Below the pieces are notes generated by a model, which saw only the letters and a list, made by a program, of their open reading frames with translations, did no database searches and was not told where the DNA came from. 64,000 nt of DNA from Caulobacter sp. NIBR2454 (GTDB lineage Bacteria; Pseudomonadota; Alphaproteobacteria; Caulobacterales; Caulobacteraceae). Shown here piece after piece: positions 1 through 8,205 of the stretch. Location of the stretch: NCBI RefSeq assembly GCF_027474405.1, contig NZ_CP114871.1, positions 682,001-746,000 of the forward strand, in the 5' to 3' direction. The translations under genes and the position numbers were made by a program. Within the stretch, counting starts at the first letter, position 1. Each line of letters begins with the position of its first letter.

Positions 1-1226
1 ACCGCATCGGCTCGAGCGACGTCTGGGTCATCAGAGACGGCTCGACTGAGATCAGCACAGGATGCGGCGCTGAGAGCCTGCACGGCCCTGATGGGGCGGA
101 GAGCAAGCTCGCAGACTACATAGCGCTGAAGTGGACGCCGGCGCCGACGGTGCGCAGCGGCGACCCTGAGGCGATCCTCGTGGCCGACGTCCTGGCCTTC
201 TACGCTCAGCGCAAGGCGCCCAAGCTCGCCGACCCTGTCAGCGCCGCGATCCGAGTCCGGACGCTACTGACCTGGTGGGGCGACAAGACCCTGGCCGACG
301 TGAAGCTCTCCACCTGCGAGGACTACGTCACCCTTCGGACCACCCAGCCGCTCAAGCAGGCGAAATACGGCGCCGCCTTGGACAAGCGCGTTTCGATCGC
401 CTGCGCCCGACGTGAGCTTGAGGATCTATCCGCCGCCATCGGCTTCTGGGCCAAGGAGAACCCGCTCGTTCGCCGGCCCATCGTCAGCCTGCCTCCGAAG
501 AACGAGAGCCCACGCGACGCTCTGACCCGGTCCCAGGCGGCGGCGCTGCTCCTGGCGGCCATGGGCTGGCGCTGGGAGCCCTTCCCGACCGGTAAGCCAA
601 ACCATGCGGGCATCAAGGGTCGTTGGAAGCGCCTGTCGCTGTCGGCGCGCCTGAACCGGGCGCACCTGCGCCGGTTCGTGCTGATCGGGCTCTACACCGG
701 CACTCGGCCAGGCGTGATCCCGAAGGTGCTATGGGAAGAGAGCCCGACCCAGGCCTGGACCGATCTCGACAGCGGGACGATCTATCGCCGCGGCAAGAGG
801 GAGACCGAGCACCGGACCAAGCGCCGGCCACTGGTGAAGATGCCCGACCGGCTCCTGGCTCACATGCGACGCTGGCGCGCCGCCGACCTCGTCGCCCTGG
901 CTGAACGCCGGGCCGCTGACGAGGCAAAGGGCAGGGAAGGGGCCTCCGATCAGCTGTCGACCGTGCTGCACCATGGTGGCCGTCCAATAGCCGGACGCAT
1001 CCGGCGCGGCTTCGCAGCCCTAGTGCGGGACGCCGCCCTGGACCCTGACATCACCCCTCACTGGATGCGCCACACCTGCTGCACCTGGCTGATGGAAGGC
1101 GGGACCGACCTATGGGAGGCTGCCAAGTACACTGGAATGACGACGAAGACTCTTGAAGACCATTATGGTCATCATCGCCCAGACCATCAGGAAGGTGCCC
1201 GCCGAGCCTTGGGAAGGCCTCGCTGA
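1..1226 (+). CDS. Tyrosine recombinase / integrase, 5' end outside the window
   Basis: Site-specific recombinase of the phage integrase family, expected to integrate and excise the element whose right end is in this window. The frame is open from base 3, with plausible coding sequence (WVIRDGSTE...) before the first GTG at 150, so the gene starts upstream of the window. Numbering from that GTG, the catalytic set is visible: Arg186 in TGTRPG, His304-x2-Arg307, and the Tyr339 nucleophile in DHYGHH (bases 1164-1166). An N-terminal SAM-like core-binding region precedes them at about residues 8-110. The gene points toward the partial tRNA-Val at 2819-2868, consistent with a tRNA-targeting integrase. 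Family assignment is secure; the exact target is inferred. Confidence 0.9.
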   Translation, partial: RIGSSDVWVIRDGSTEISTGCGAESLHGPDGAESKLADYIALKWTPAPTVRSGDPEAILVADVLAFYAQRKAPKLADPVSAAIRVRTLLTWWGDKTLADVKLSTCEDYVTLRTTQPLKQAKYGAALDKRVSIACARRELEDLSAAIGFWAKENPLVRRPIVSLPPKNESPRDALTRSQAAALLLAAMGWRWEPFPTGKPNHAGIKGRWKRLSLSARLNRAHLRRFVLIGLYTGTRPGVIPKVLWEESPTQAWTDLDSGTIYRRGKRETEHRTKRRPLVKMPDRLLAHMRRWRAADLVALAERRAADEAKGREGASDQLSTVLHHGGRPIAGRIRRGFAALVRDAALDPDITPHWMRHTCCTWLMEGGTDLWEAAKYTGMTTKTLEDHYGHHRPDHQEGARRALGRPR

Positions 1227-1798
1227 TTCTATCGCCACCTGTAGTCATCGTTGTGCGCTTGGTTTATCGCGCTCTCTGTACCAGGTTCACCAGAGGCGGA
1301 GCTTTGCTTTGCCACAATCCCCATTCGTACGGCGCGCCGTTTGACTGAGTCTATCCTTGATGCCCCCAACACAGGGATGGGCTGCAACTCGCATAAAGAA
1401 TTCTTTATTTGATTTGGATTTGACAGAACGCCCGCGGCGCCCGAATTAGCGATCAGGCACTCGTCGCCTCCTTTTTTGTCACACCCAGAAGCCCGCATTA
1501 CGGGGGCGCATGGGGCGCTCTGAGCGCCGGGCTACTCCCGGTACGCAAGGAGAGGCAAAATGAGTCGACTTGTCTGTCAGTGGCCGAAAGCGGTGAGCGT
1601 TTGCTCTTATATCCGCTTCCGGCACGGCAAATGGGAAACCGTGGTTTCCCACTGCCGCAGCTATCCGTCTTATTGACCTAGGACCGGATAATTGACTTGG
1701 GCGACGAGTGCCACCGACCGCCTTTTGAATCAGAAATCTGCTGATGTCTACTGCGGCGGTTGGCAATTCGGAGCGTGGGTTGGAATTTACGGTCGTGT
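1227..1798. other. Accessory intergenic region
   Basis: A 570-base stretch between the integrase and the HEPN-like gene. It is locally AT-richer than the surrounding chromosome (for example around 1390-1430), as expected of imported DNA. Apart from the small ORF at 1560-1676 and the two short hairpins in front of it (1514-1528 and 1527-1541), I see no convincing gene. A 107-codon minus-strand frame at 1479-1802 has no recognisable features. Confidence 0.5.
1560..1676 (+). CDS. Small ORF, 38 aa, strong ribosome-binding site
   Basis: Short unrecognised ORF starting MSRLVCQWPK and ending HCRSYPSY, basic and rich in aromatic residues, with three cysteines. The evidence for translation is a strong Shine-Dalgarno sequence (AAGGAGAGG) about 4 bases before the ATG, preceded by two small GC hairpins (1514-1528, 1527-1541). 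It lies in the integrated element between integrase and HEPN-like module. It could be a leader peptide or small accessory protein; no function can be assigned. Confidence 0.4.
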   Translation: MSRLVCQWPKAVSVCSYIRFRHGKWETVVSHCRSYPSY

Positions 1799-2284
1799 TC
1801 AATCTTTTCTGCGCTTGAGGAGTACAAACGCGCAGAAAGCGCGGCGGTCTTTCTCCTCCGCCGCGTCGAACGCTTCGATAGCCCCCTTCACGGTCTCGAT
1901 GTCCTGCTGGATTTCTGATCGGGCCACTTGGACGTATGGGTCGTAGTCAGCCAAGTGGCGCTTCGCTTGGAGCGCTTTGAATTGGTCCCCATAATCCTGG
2001 ATGGCGTTCGGGAATTTCCTGATCGCGTTGTCGTCGCAGGCCGCTTTGGTCGCCTTATGCTCCAAGCCGCGGTATGTTTGCTGCCACGCTGGTTTACTGC
2101 GCGTGTCCGCATCGCCACCGATCAACAGATCGGCGCACGCTCGAGCAAGGTGATGGAACAGGGCGTAATAGACGCTACTTCGCGAGCGTCTAAGTTCCGC
2201 GTCCGTCGGGTTCTCGGACGCGATGAGGGTTTCCGCTACAGCTAGAAGTTCAGGCCACAGCAGGTTGTTGGCCCCGTTCATCAT
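1799..2284 (-). CDS. HEPN-like protein, second gene of a two-gene module
   Basis: A 161-residue all-helical protein. The N-terminal half carries a pattern typical of HEPN proteins (LRRSRSSVYYALFHHLARA, residues about 31-50), and a later AKRHLADYDPY segment near residue 110 also recurs in such proteins. HEPN domains are commonly RNases in toxin-antitoxin and defence systems. The canonical R-x4-6-H active site is not clearly present, so catalysis is unproven. The start codon overlaps the 3' end of the upstream gene by 35 bases, so the two are probably translationally coupled. Position between an integrase and an att site marks it as mobile-element cargo. HEPN assignment is moderate; function is inferred. 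Confidence 0.6.
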   Translation of the reverse strand: MMNGANNLLWPELLAVAETLIASENPTDAELRRSRSSVYYALFHHLARACADLLIGGDADTRSKPAWQQTYRGLEHKATKAACDDNAIRKFPNAIQDYGDQFKALQAKRHLADYDPYVQVARSEIQQDIETVKGAIEAFDAAEEKDRRAFCAFVLLKRRKD

Positions 2285-2543
2285 CCGAAGAGATGAAGCG
2301 ATATACCGGGAAGGGCGGCGTACCCGAGTACTCGCGGAGGCGATCGCGGGTGTGACGCGTGATGCTTACGGTCTTCCCGGTGTCTAGGCCCGCCGTGGCG
2401 TCAAAGACAACGGTCACATAGACCAGCATATCATCTTCGTATTCGTCGCCTGCCTTGACGTCGATAGAAACAATCTGGGCGTCGTCAAAGCGATCATGAA
2501 TCACGCTTTCGATCGCCTTCCGAATATCTTCGTCCAGCACCAT
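2250..2543 (-). CDS. Small acidic partner of the HEPN-like protein
   Basis: A 97-residue protein beginning MVLDEDIRKAIESVI. I chose this start over the upstream Met at 2594 because AAAGG lies just before 2543 and because the peptide upstream of it is low-quality. Predicted helix at residues 3-15 is followed by an alternating beta pattern (IVSIDVKAG, MLVYVTVVFDA) and a C-terminal PVYRFISSDDE. I do not recognise a named family. Gene order (small acidic protein first, HEPN second, 35-base overlap) suggests an antitoxin- or adaptor-like role, which is inference only. Confidence 0.6.
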   Translation of the reverse strand: MVLDEDIRKAIESVIHDRFDDAQIVSIDVKAGDEYEDDMLVYVTVVFDATAGLDTGKTVSITRHTRDRLREYSGTPPFPVYRFISSDDERGQQPAVA

Positions 2544-2778
2544 GAACACCGCCTTTCTTGCGAATCGCTCGCAGGAGCGGTTCGCCTCCCCCACGGGGCG
2601 CCGGCCTTACCGACCGCGTCGCCCACCGTCAACACTGTGCATCCCGGTTATGAGGGTGTCTACCTTCCATAACGCGCCAAGAGGGGCGAAGTTCGATCCG
2701 CCCCGGCGAAGCCCCGCCGCCCCAGTTATCCCCCAGAAACGAAGAAAAATGGGGTGAACAAAAAGGGACGAAAGGAAA
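2544..2778. other. Upstream region of the HEPN-like module
   Basis: About 235 bases between the module's first gene and the att hairpin. It should hold the module's minus-strand promoter. I see no gene, no tRNA and no clear operator. Part of the stretch (2700-2760) is purine/AT-richer than the chromosome. Confidence 0.4.
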
Positions 2779-2809
2779 CGCCAAACCCTTATAGGGCAAG
2801 GGCTTGGCG
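2779..2809. terminator. Hairpin next to the att site
   Basis: Twelve-base inverted repeat, CGCCAAACCCTT (2779-2790) against AAGGGCTTGGCG (2798-2809), with one G-U type mismatch and a 7-base loop. It ends 9 bases before the tRNA remnant. No T-run follows it, so it may be an element-end structure or integrase/excisionase site rather than a terminator. Confidence 0.4.
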
Positions 2810-2818
2810 CTGATGCCT

Positions 2819-2868
2819 CTTCGTTGACATCGAGGGGGTCACAGGTTCAATCCCTGTCGCGTCCACCA
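2819..2868 (+). other. attachment site: 3' part of tRNA-Val(GAC)
   Basis: Fifty bases that fold as the 3' part of a tRNA. Anticodon stem CTTCG (2819-2823) and CGAGG (2831-2835) flank the loop TTGACAT with anticodon GAC. Then come variable bases GGGTC, T-stem ACAGG/CCTGT around TTCAATC, acceptor strand CGCGTCC (2858-2864), discriminator A and CCA (2866-2868). The upstream bases (about 2793-2818) do not provide the matching 5' acceptor GGACGCG or a D-arm, so this is not a complete tRNA gene. It is best read as the duplicated att end left by integration into the 3' end of a tRNA-Val gene, with the intact copy beyond the left edge of the window. Confidence 0.75.
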
Positions 2869-2897
2869 TCTCTTTCCTTACAAGCTGACCGACCCGG

Positions 2898-5186
2898 CTA
2901 CTTCACCTTGATGAAGTAGGGCGCCATACCGTTGGTCGCTGAGAATTTGGGCAGGCGGAAGTGGGTCGTCGGGTCGAATTGGGGCGAGTAGCGGCGGATG
3001 AAGTTTGAATCGCTCTGAATGAAGCCAAGGCCATCCCAACTCGCGCCTTTCGGCCCAGCATTCAGAGAGGTCACTGGCGCCCCAACGATATCACGCGTCG
3101 TGAGATAGCCAGGGGCGGGGAGAAGAGCCGTCCCCTGCACGCCGGGGGAGAGGTACTCACCCAAGTTCACACCCGTGCGCAGGGTCCTCCACGCTGTCAG
3201 ATCCACGGACGAATAGAGCCCAGCGCTGGTCAGCAGCAAATAGGAGCCGTCATCCATCACGAGCATGTCTCGGATCGGACCCGGCGCCGGAGGAGCAGCG
3301 CTGAAAGGGCCATTGGGGGCGGCGGCGGACCAAATGGTCGTAGTTTGATTGGCGCAAACCCACTTTTCCGTAGTGGAGTTGTAGACGAGCCCAAAGGCGT
3401 CGTTCGACTTTCCATCAATGCTCGAAGAGGACCAACTGCCGGTCCCCGCCACAAAGTCAGCGACGTCTTTCCGATAAACGACGCCGTTCGCCACGAACGC
3501 ATAGGTCACGCCATCGGTGGCGAACCGGGCGACGTAATTGCTCGTGGTCGCTGCCGGAAGGTTGAACACGGCGGCCATGCTGTCATTGAACACGAGATAG
3601 CGCGTGCGGCTGAAGTTGGGACCGATGGGGATGACTGCGTGGCTAGCCCCGAACGAAGCTTGGGACAGGTTTTGCTCGGCACCTTCGCCAAGATAGATGC
3701 CGCTCATCGCGTCTGTGATCGGCCCGGAGAAATTCGAAGCCTTCTTCAAGTAGAAGTAGTGACGGTATTTACCATCGGGCTCGTCGTATTCTCGGGTAGC
3801 AACGGCAAGCCAGTACTTTCCGAAGGTGTACGTGGCTACGCTTGACCCAACCTCCAGACCCACCGCTTCAAAGCCATTCTGCGGAAGAACGGTATCGAGA
3901 TAGAGGAACCCAATCCGGTCAAACAGCTCCGGATAGGCCGTCTGCGACAGCACACCCCCATTACACGGCGCCCACTTGTCGCTCGGCTGGCCGGCGAACG
4001 GGCGGATTTCGCCGACTTCGGCGGTGTCGAATTCAGGCATGGTGATCAGGTCCGCGAGAGTGATTTTCCGGTTGGTCTGGGCTGAGGCGTCGTAGATCAG
4101 CAGTTCGTCGTCGGGCGCGGGCTCCACAGCCTCCTGGCCGTGCAGGTACGCGTCCTGGGCCGCCTTCACGCCGGCCGGATTGGCGAACAGGTCGTCGGCT
4201 TCGCCGGCCACATGCTCGGCCGTATCCGCCATCAGGGCGCGCCAGTAGGTCGTCGCGCGCCGGTAATAGAGGCCGGTGTCCGCCAGGATGACGGTCATGC
4301 CCTCGGCGGCCGCGATGAATCGCCAGTCGTCGCCGCGCCAGATGGCGATCTGGCCTTCATGACCTTCCCAGGCGCCCGTCGCGCCTTGCGGCACGAGATA
4401 GCCGTCGCCCGTGGCGGGCGTGGACGGCGGCGTGGTTATCGAACCGCTCTTCAGGGCGAAGAAGCCGCCGACGCCCAGCAGTTCCCCCTGCACGAAGGCG
4501 GTGGTGGCGATGCTGTCGTCATTGTCGCCGGCGGCGGGCGTGGGCGCCTGCGGATCGCCGGTGAACACCGGGCTGTCCAGTGGCGCGGCCTGGGGCAGCT
4601 TCACCGCCAGGAACGGCGCGCCGGGATAGAGCGCGATGTCGGTCACCACCGTCTGACCTTGGGCCACGGTGACGACCCAGGCGCCCACCTTGCCCTCGTC
4701 GGGGGTCGGGGTGATCTGCGAACCCGTAGCGGCGGGTTCGCCGGCCTTCACGCTGACGACGCAGCGGTCGGCCCGCACGGTGGTTTCGGCCGGACCTTCG
4801 CCGTCCGGCTCCTGGATGTCGGCCTCCTGCAGGGCGGCTTGGACCAGATAGGCGATCGACTGGCCCGAGGTCACCGGCGCCGGACAGGCGAGGATCAGCG
4901 GGTCCTGCATCAGGCCCTGCTTGAGGATCAGGTGCGGGTCGGCCGGCAGGTCGCCATAGGCGACGGCGTCCACCGGCGCGGTCTTGTAGATCGCGCCAGG
5001 CGCGATCTCGACGCTCAGGCCTTCAGCCGGCGTGCAGGCTAGCCCATCCAGCACTGGGCCTTCGCCCAGGGTGGTGCGGGCCAGCCAGCCTAGGCCGGTC
5101 ATGGCGAAGCGGTTGGTTCGGCGCAGGTCGTTTTCCTGCACCAGTTGGAGCAGCAGCTCCTTTGGATTTCCGTTGGCGCGATCCAT
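2898..5186 (-). CDS. Phage-type tail fibre protein with DUF2793 and split tail-collar domain
   Basis: A 762-residue tail-fibre-like protein, presumably receptor-binding. A tail-fibre repeat motif (SPVFTGDPQAPTPAAG ... IATTAFV, about 205-232) is followed by a DUF2793 domain (about 238-315; GAWEGHEGQIAIWRGDDWRF). A tail-collar half lies at about 391-430 (VGEIRPFAGQPSDKWAPCNG) and the other half only at the C-terminus (about 737-762; HFRLPKF ... APYFIKVK). The intervening ~300 residues have aromatic/Thr-rich strands resembling a beta-propeller. Start is supported by AAGGAGAG before the ATG. No capsid, portal or terminase gene is nearby, so it is an orphan, a prophage remnant or a gene-transfer-agent accessory. 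Confidence 0.8.
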   Translation of the reverse strand: MDRANGNPKELLLQLVQENDLRRTNRFAMTGLGWLARTTLGEGPVLDGLACTPAEGLSVEIAPGAIYKTAPVDAVAYGDLPADPHLILKQGLMQDPLILACPAPVTSGQSIAYLVQAALQEADIQEPDGEGPAETTVRADRCVVSVKAGEPAATGSQITPTPDEGKVGAWVVTVAQGQTVVTDIALYPGAPFLAVKLPQAAPLDSPVFTGDPQAPTPAAGDNDDSIATTAFVQGELLGVGGFFALKSGSITTPPSTPATGDGYLVPQGATGAWEGHEGQIAIWRGDDWRFIAAAEGMTVILADTGLYYRRATTYWRALMADTAEHVAGEADDLFANPAGVKAAQDAYLHGQEAVEPAPDDELLIYDASAQTNRKITLADLITMPEFDTAEVGEIRPFAGQPSDKWAPCNGGVLSQTAYPELFDRIGFLYLDTVLPQNGFEAVGLEVGSSVATYTFGKYWLAVATREYDEPDGKYRHYFYLKKASNFSGPITDAMSGIYLGEGAEQNLSQASFGASHAVIPIGPNFSRTRYLVFNDSMAAVFNLPAATTSNYVARFATDGVTYAFVANGVVYRKDVADFVAGTGSWSSSSIDGKSNDAFGLVYNSTTEKWVCANQTTTIWSAAAPNGPFSAAPPAPGPIRDMLVMDDGSYLLLTSAGLYSSVDLTAWRTLRTGVNLGEYLSPGVQGTALLPAPGYLTTRDIVGAPVTSLNAGPKGASWDGLGFIQSDSNFIRRYSPQFDPTTHFRLPKFSATNGMAPYFIKVK

Positions 5187-5314
5187 CTCGCTCTCCTTTG
5201 CAGTGGAGAACGAAGTATGAACTCAGCTCTGATGGTGCGGATTTTGCGCCGATAGGAACTTACAAGCGCCCGATAAAGCTGAGATTTGTCGCGTTTACGA
5301 CGCGGACAAGCCGC

Positions 5315-5659
5315 CTAGACCGCCTTCGTCTCGATGGAGGCGCGCATGCGGTCGGCCACTTCGCCCAGGGTGATGGTCGACAGGGCGGCTTGCACGTCCA
5401 GCGTTCCGCTCTGGGCGAGCGACTGGGACAGCTTGTTGCTGAAGTCGGCCATGGCCGTGACCCGCTGGGCCAGCATGTCCACGGTATGCAGCTCCTGCAT
5501 CACCGCCATGCGGCCCTCGACCGGGGTCGCCTCCAGGATGCGGCCCAGGGCGTCGTCCAGGGCTCCACACGACTGAGAGGCGATGGCCATCTCGCCGGTC
5601 AGGGCTTTCAGGACCGCGGCGACGACGTCCGCGGTGATTTCCGGCTGAGCTGCTGACAT
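5315..5659 (-). CDS. Hypothetical helical protein, 114 aa
   Basis: Unrecognised cytoplasmic protein without signal peptide or membrane segment. The sequence is almost entirely helical with heptad-like spacing (MAVMQELHTVDMLAQRVTAM, MADFSNKLSQSLA). A GAGGGGGG ribosome-binding site precedes the ATG. It is transcribed in the same direction as the downstream tail-fibre gene, with a 128-base gap, so joint transcription is possible but unproven. It could be a small regulatory or chemotaxis-type bundle protein; I cannot name it. Confidence 0.6.
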   Translation of the reverse strand: MSAAQPEITADVVAAVLKALTGEMAIASQSCGALDDALGRILEATPVEGRMAVMQELHTVDMLAQRVTAMADFSNKLSQSLAQSGTLDVQAALSTITLGEVADRMRASIETKAV

Positions 5660-5770
5660 TGGCCCCCCTCAAGGCGATATCGAATCGAGCGCAAACATAC
5701 GGCCAAGACCGCAACCATTGTCTTAACCCTGCGCCGACCGCCTGCGACAAAATCGCGTGGTGTCAGGCGT

Positions 5771-7552
5771 TTAGCGCCCGCGGGCCTCAAAGCGTCCAGG
5801 CGCAACCGAGGCCGCCAGATCGTGTGGAAGAGGCGAGGGCGCATCGCAGATCAGCGCCGCAATATGCTCGGCCAGTAGCGGCGCGGCGCAAAATCCACGC
5901 GAACCCATGCCGGTCAGCAGATACAGGCCATCGCCGGCCGCGCCCGCCGTCGGCAGGCGGTCCGCCGTGGTCGCCCTTATGGCCGCCCGCGCCCGCAGCG
6001 GCGTCCCCGCCAAGCGCTCGGCCAGCCTCGGTGCGCGCGTGGCGAGATTGGCCAGGTTGCGGGCGTCATCCTCCGCCCGAACGGCTTCATCCCCCGCGTC
6101 GCGGTCATGGGTGGCGCCAAACAGCAAGCCGTCGCGCGTGGGGATCACGTACCCGCCGAACGCCGCCGCGACGGGGGCGGGCAGGGCGTCGGTGAAGCTG
6201 GCCTGGCCGCGCACCGGCTGCAGCGAGGTCTGCGGATGCAGCGCCGGCACGCCCATGCCCGCCGCCAGGATCACCGCATCCGCACGGGTCAGTTCCGCGC
6301 CGTCTTCGCCCAGCAGGTGCCAGCCCCCATCGACGGCTTCAAGACCCGCGACCTTGGCCCGCACGATCTCGCCGCACCACGCCGCCAGGACGGGCGCCGG
6401 CTCGATGACCAGGGCGTCCTCCAGCTTCAGCGCGCCGGGCGCCTCCGCCTCGCCCATGGCGGCGGCGACCGCCTCGCCGTCCAGGCGCGACAGGGTCCGC
6501 GGCTCGAACAGGGGTGAGGCGGCGATGCGGTCGAACCGGCTGGCGTCCTTGTCCTTGGCCTCCAGCTGCAGCACGCCCCGCGCGATGATCGCCTCAGGCG
6601 TCTCGCCATACAGCGCGACCGCCCGACGGAAGGCCTGGGCGTAGAGCCGCCCGGCCGGACCATCCCCCGCGTCCAGCCTTGGCGTCACCAGGGCCGCCGG
6701 ATTGCCCGACGCGCCGCCCCCCGCTCCACGAGGGTCGAACACCGTCGCCGTTCCGCCCAAGGCTCGCACGGCTCGCGCGGCGCTGGCGCCGGCGATCCCG
6801 CCGCCGATCACCGCCACATGGGGAGCCGGCTTGGGGATCGATGTAGCGCCGGCGGGTAGGAAGGCCTCCAGCCGTTCGCGCTTACGGCCATAGCCGGGCT
6901 TCTTCTCGACGGTGAAGCCCGCCGCCGCTAGGCCACGCCGCACCTGACCGGCCACGGTAAAGGTCGCCGCCCGGGCGCCTGGCGCCGAGCGCTGCGCCAC
7001 CAGGGCCAGGACCTCGTCACTCCACATGGCGGGATTGAGGGCGGGAGAGAAGCCGTCCAGGAACCAGGCGTCCGCCGCCCCGCTCCACCCGCTCAGCGCC
7101 GCTCGCGCATCCATCACCGCCACGTCGAGCACGGCGCCGAACTCCGGCAGGTCCACGCGATGAAAGCCCGCCGCCTGTCCAGGCCAGCGGGCGATCAGGG
7201 CCCGAGCCGCATCCGCGATCTGGGGCCACCGCGACAGCGCGCGGGCGGCCTCCTCGGCGGTGATCGGGTGCACCTCGATGGAGAAGATGTGCAGCCGTCC
7301 GCCAACCGGACGCTCGCGCCGCCAAAGCTCCAGCAGGGCGGCGATGTTCAGGCCGGTGCCGAACCCCAACTCGCCCACCACGAAGCGGTCCCGCCCGCGC
7401 CAGGCGTCTGTCAGCCCGCATCCCTGCAGGAAGACCGCCTCGGTTTCGGCCAGGCCGTCGTCGCTGGAGAAATAGACATCGCCATAGAGCCGCGAGGCCG
7501 GCAGGCCGTCGTCGCGCCAGGTCAGCGGTGAGGAAAGGGGCGTTTCGGTCAT
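5771..7552 (-). CDS. mnmC: Bifunctional tRNA mnm5s2U modification enzyme MnmC
   Basis: Completes the wobble-uridine modification in tRNA. The C-terminal FAD-dependent oxidase (MnmC1) removes the carboxymethyl group from cmnm5s2U34 and the N-terminal methyltransferase (MnmC2) methylates the product with SAM. In this 593-residue protein the SAM-binding GELGFGTGLN is at 60-69 and the family signature WFLDGFSPALNPAMW at about 163-177. The FAD-binding VAVIGGGIAGAS begins near 247, with a typical closing GMGSRGF motif near the C-terminus. Length fits the full two-domain enzyme. It stands alone on the minus strand. Confidence 0.93.
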   Translation of the reverse strand: MTETPLSSPLTWRDDGLPASRLYGDVYFSSDDGLAETEAVFLQGCGLTDAWRGRDRFVVGELGFGTGLNIAALLELWRRERPVGGRLHIFSIEVHPITAEEAARALSRWPQIADAARALIARWPGQAAGFHRVDLPEFGAVLDVAVMDARAALSGWSGAADAWFLDGFSPALNPAMWSDEVLALVAQRSAPGARAATFTVAGQVRRGLAAAGFTVEKKPGYGRKRERLEAFLPAGATSIPKPAPHVAVIGGGIAGASAARAVRALGGTATVFDPRGAGGGASGNPAALVTPRLDAGDGPAGRLYAQAFRRAVALYGETPEAIIARGVLQLEAKDKDASRFDRIAASPLFEPRTLSRLDGEAVAAAMGEAEAPGALKLEDALVIEPAPVLAAWCGEIVRAKVAGLEAVDGGWHLLGEDGAELTRADAVILAAGMGVPALHPQTSLQPVRGQASFTDALPAPVAAAFGGYVIPTRDGLLFGATHDRDAGDEAVRAEDDARNLANLATRAPRLAERLAGTPLRARAAIRATTADRLPTAGAAGDGLYLLTGMGSRGFCAAPLLAEHIAALICDAPSPLPHDLAASVAPGRFEARGR

Positions 7553-7670
7553 TTCCCGCCCGGCTTTTAAACTACGGAGGCCGCAAACGCCTATGGCGTC
7601 ACGGTTTCATGATGAATGCGCGCTTAACCATGATAGCGTCCCGCCATCCTGTTAGGGGCGGGAGAACGAC

Positions 7671-7814
7671 GTGAACCTACCACTGGCGATTATCATCATG
7701 CTGGGCTTTGCGGCCCTGATCGCATGGCCCAGCCTAGAGCCGCACGTGCGGCGCTGGCTGCGCAATCAAAGACGCTCCAGACGCGCGCGCCTGGAGCGTA
7801 TCGAAGACCTGTAA
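7671..7814 (+). CDS. Small single-pass membrane protein, 47 aa
   Basis: GTG-initiated ORF with GGGAGA 8 bases upstream. It encodes a hydrophobic N-terminal helix (LAIIIMLGFAALIAWP) followed by a strongly basic, Arg-rich tail (RRWLRNQRRSRRARLERIEDL). The arrangement predicts a membrane anchor with a cytoplasmic basic tail. Its stop is 4 bases from the convergent end of the lipoprotein gene at 7819. The upstream sequence has TTAACCATG at 7624-7632, which resembles a CtrA half-site. No family recognised; coding status is likely but not certain. Confidence 0.5.
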   Translation: MNLPLAIIIMLGFAALIAWPSLEPHVRRWLRNQRRSRRARLERIEDL

Positions 7815-7818
7815 GCTT

Positions 7819-8112
7819 TTAGTGCGGTTTGGCCGGCTCGACCGGCGCCTCGGTGGGCTTCTCGGCCGTGACCGGTGCGTCTGCGGGCGGCTGTGTGTCG
7901 GCCGGGGCGTCCGACGGCGCGGCGACCGTGCTGGCGTCAGCGGCTGCGGCAGCCGCGGCGGCGGCGGCTTCCTCAGTGGTGGTGCCGGCCGGCTGGGCGG
8001 CGGTGTGTTCGCCCTCGCCCTCGGCGTGATCCGACTTGCCGCAGGCCGAAAGGCCCAGCGCGGCCGCGACAGCGCCGACGATGGCCAGCTTGCGGATCAG
8101 GTCGGTGTTCAT
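7819..8112 (-). CDS. Low-complexity lipoprotein, 97 aa
   Basis: Predicted outer- or inner-membrane lipoprotein. It has a charged start, hydrophobic segment LAIVGAVAAALGL and lipobox LSAC, with acylated Cys24. The rest is disordered: an Ala tract after residue 48 and then Pro/Ala/Glu repeats to the C-terminus. No catalytic domain is visible. Similar short Ala/Pro-rich lipoproteins are usually structural or of unknown role. Confidence 0.7.
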   Translation of the reverse strand: MNTDLIRKLAIVGAVAAALGLSACGKSDHAEGEGEHTAAQPAGTTTEEAAAAAAAAAADASTVAAPSDAPADTQPPADAPVTAEKPTEAPVEPAKPH

Positions 8113-8205
8113 GGCGTAGCCCCTGTCTGTTTGACTTGAGGCGACGATTACGCCGTTCGATCAGCCGCGCAAGTTAGAGACTCTTAATGCGGCGCCAGCC
8201 GAACC

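Noticed and set aside
1479..1802. 107-codon minus-strand frame in the element
   Set aside because: No RBS, no recognisable motif, and overlaps the better-supported small ORF on the other strand.
2793..2868. Complete tRNA-Val gene
   Set aside because: The acceptor 5' strand and D-arm are missing, so only the 3' part is present.
5187..5314. Further phage genes next to the tail fibre
   Set aside because: The sequence between the tail fibre gene and the 114-aa protein contains no open frame with phage features.
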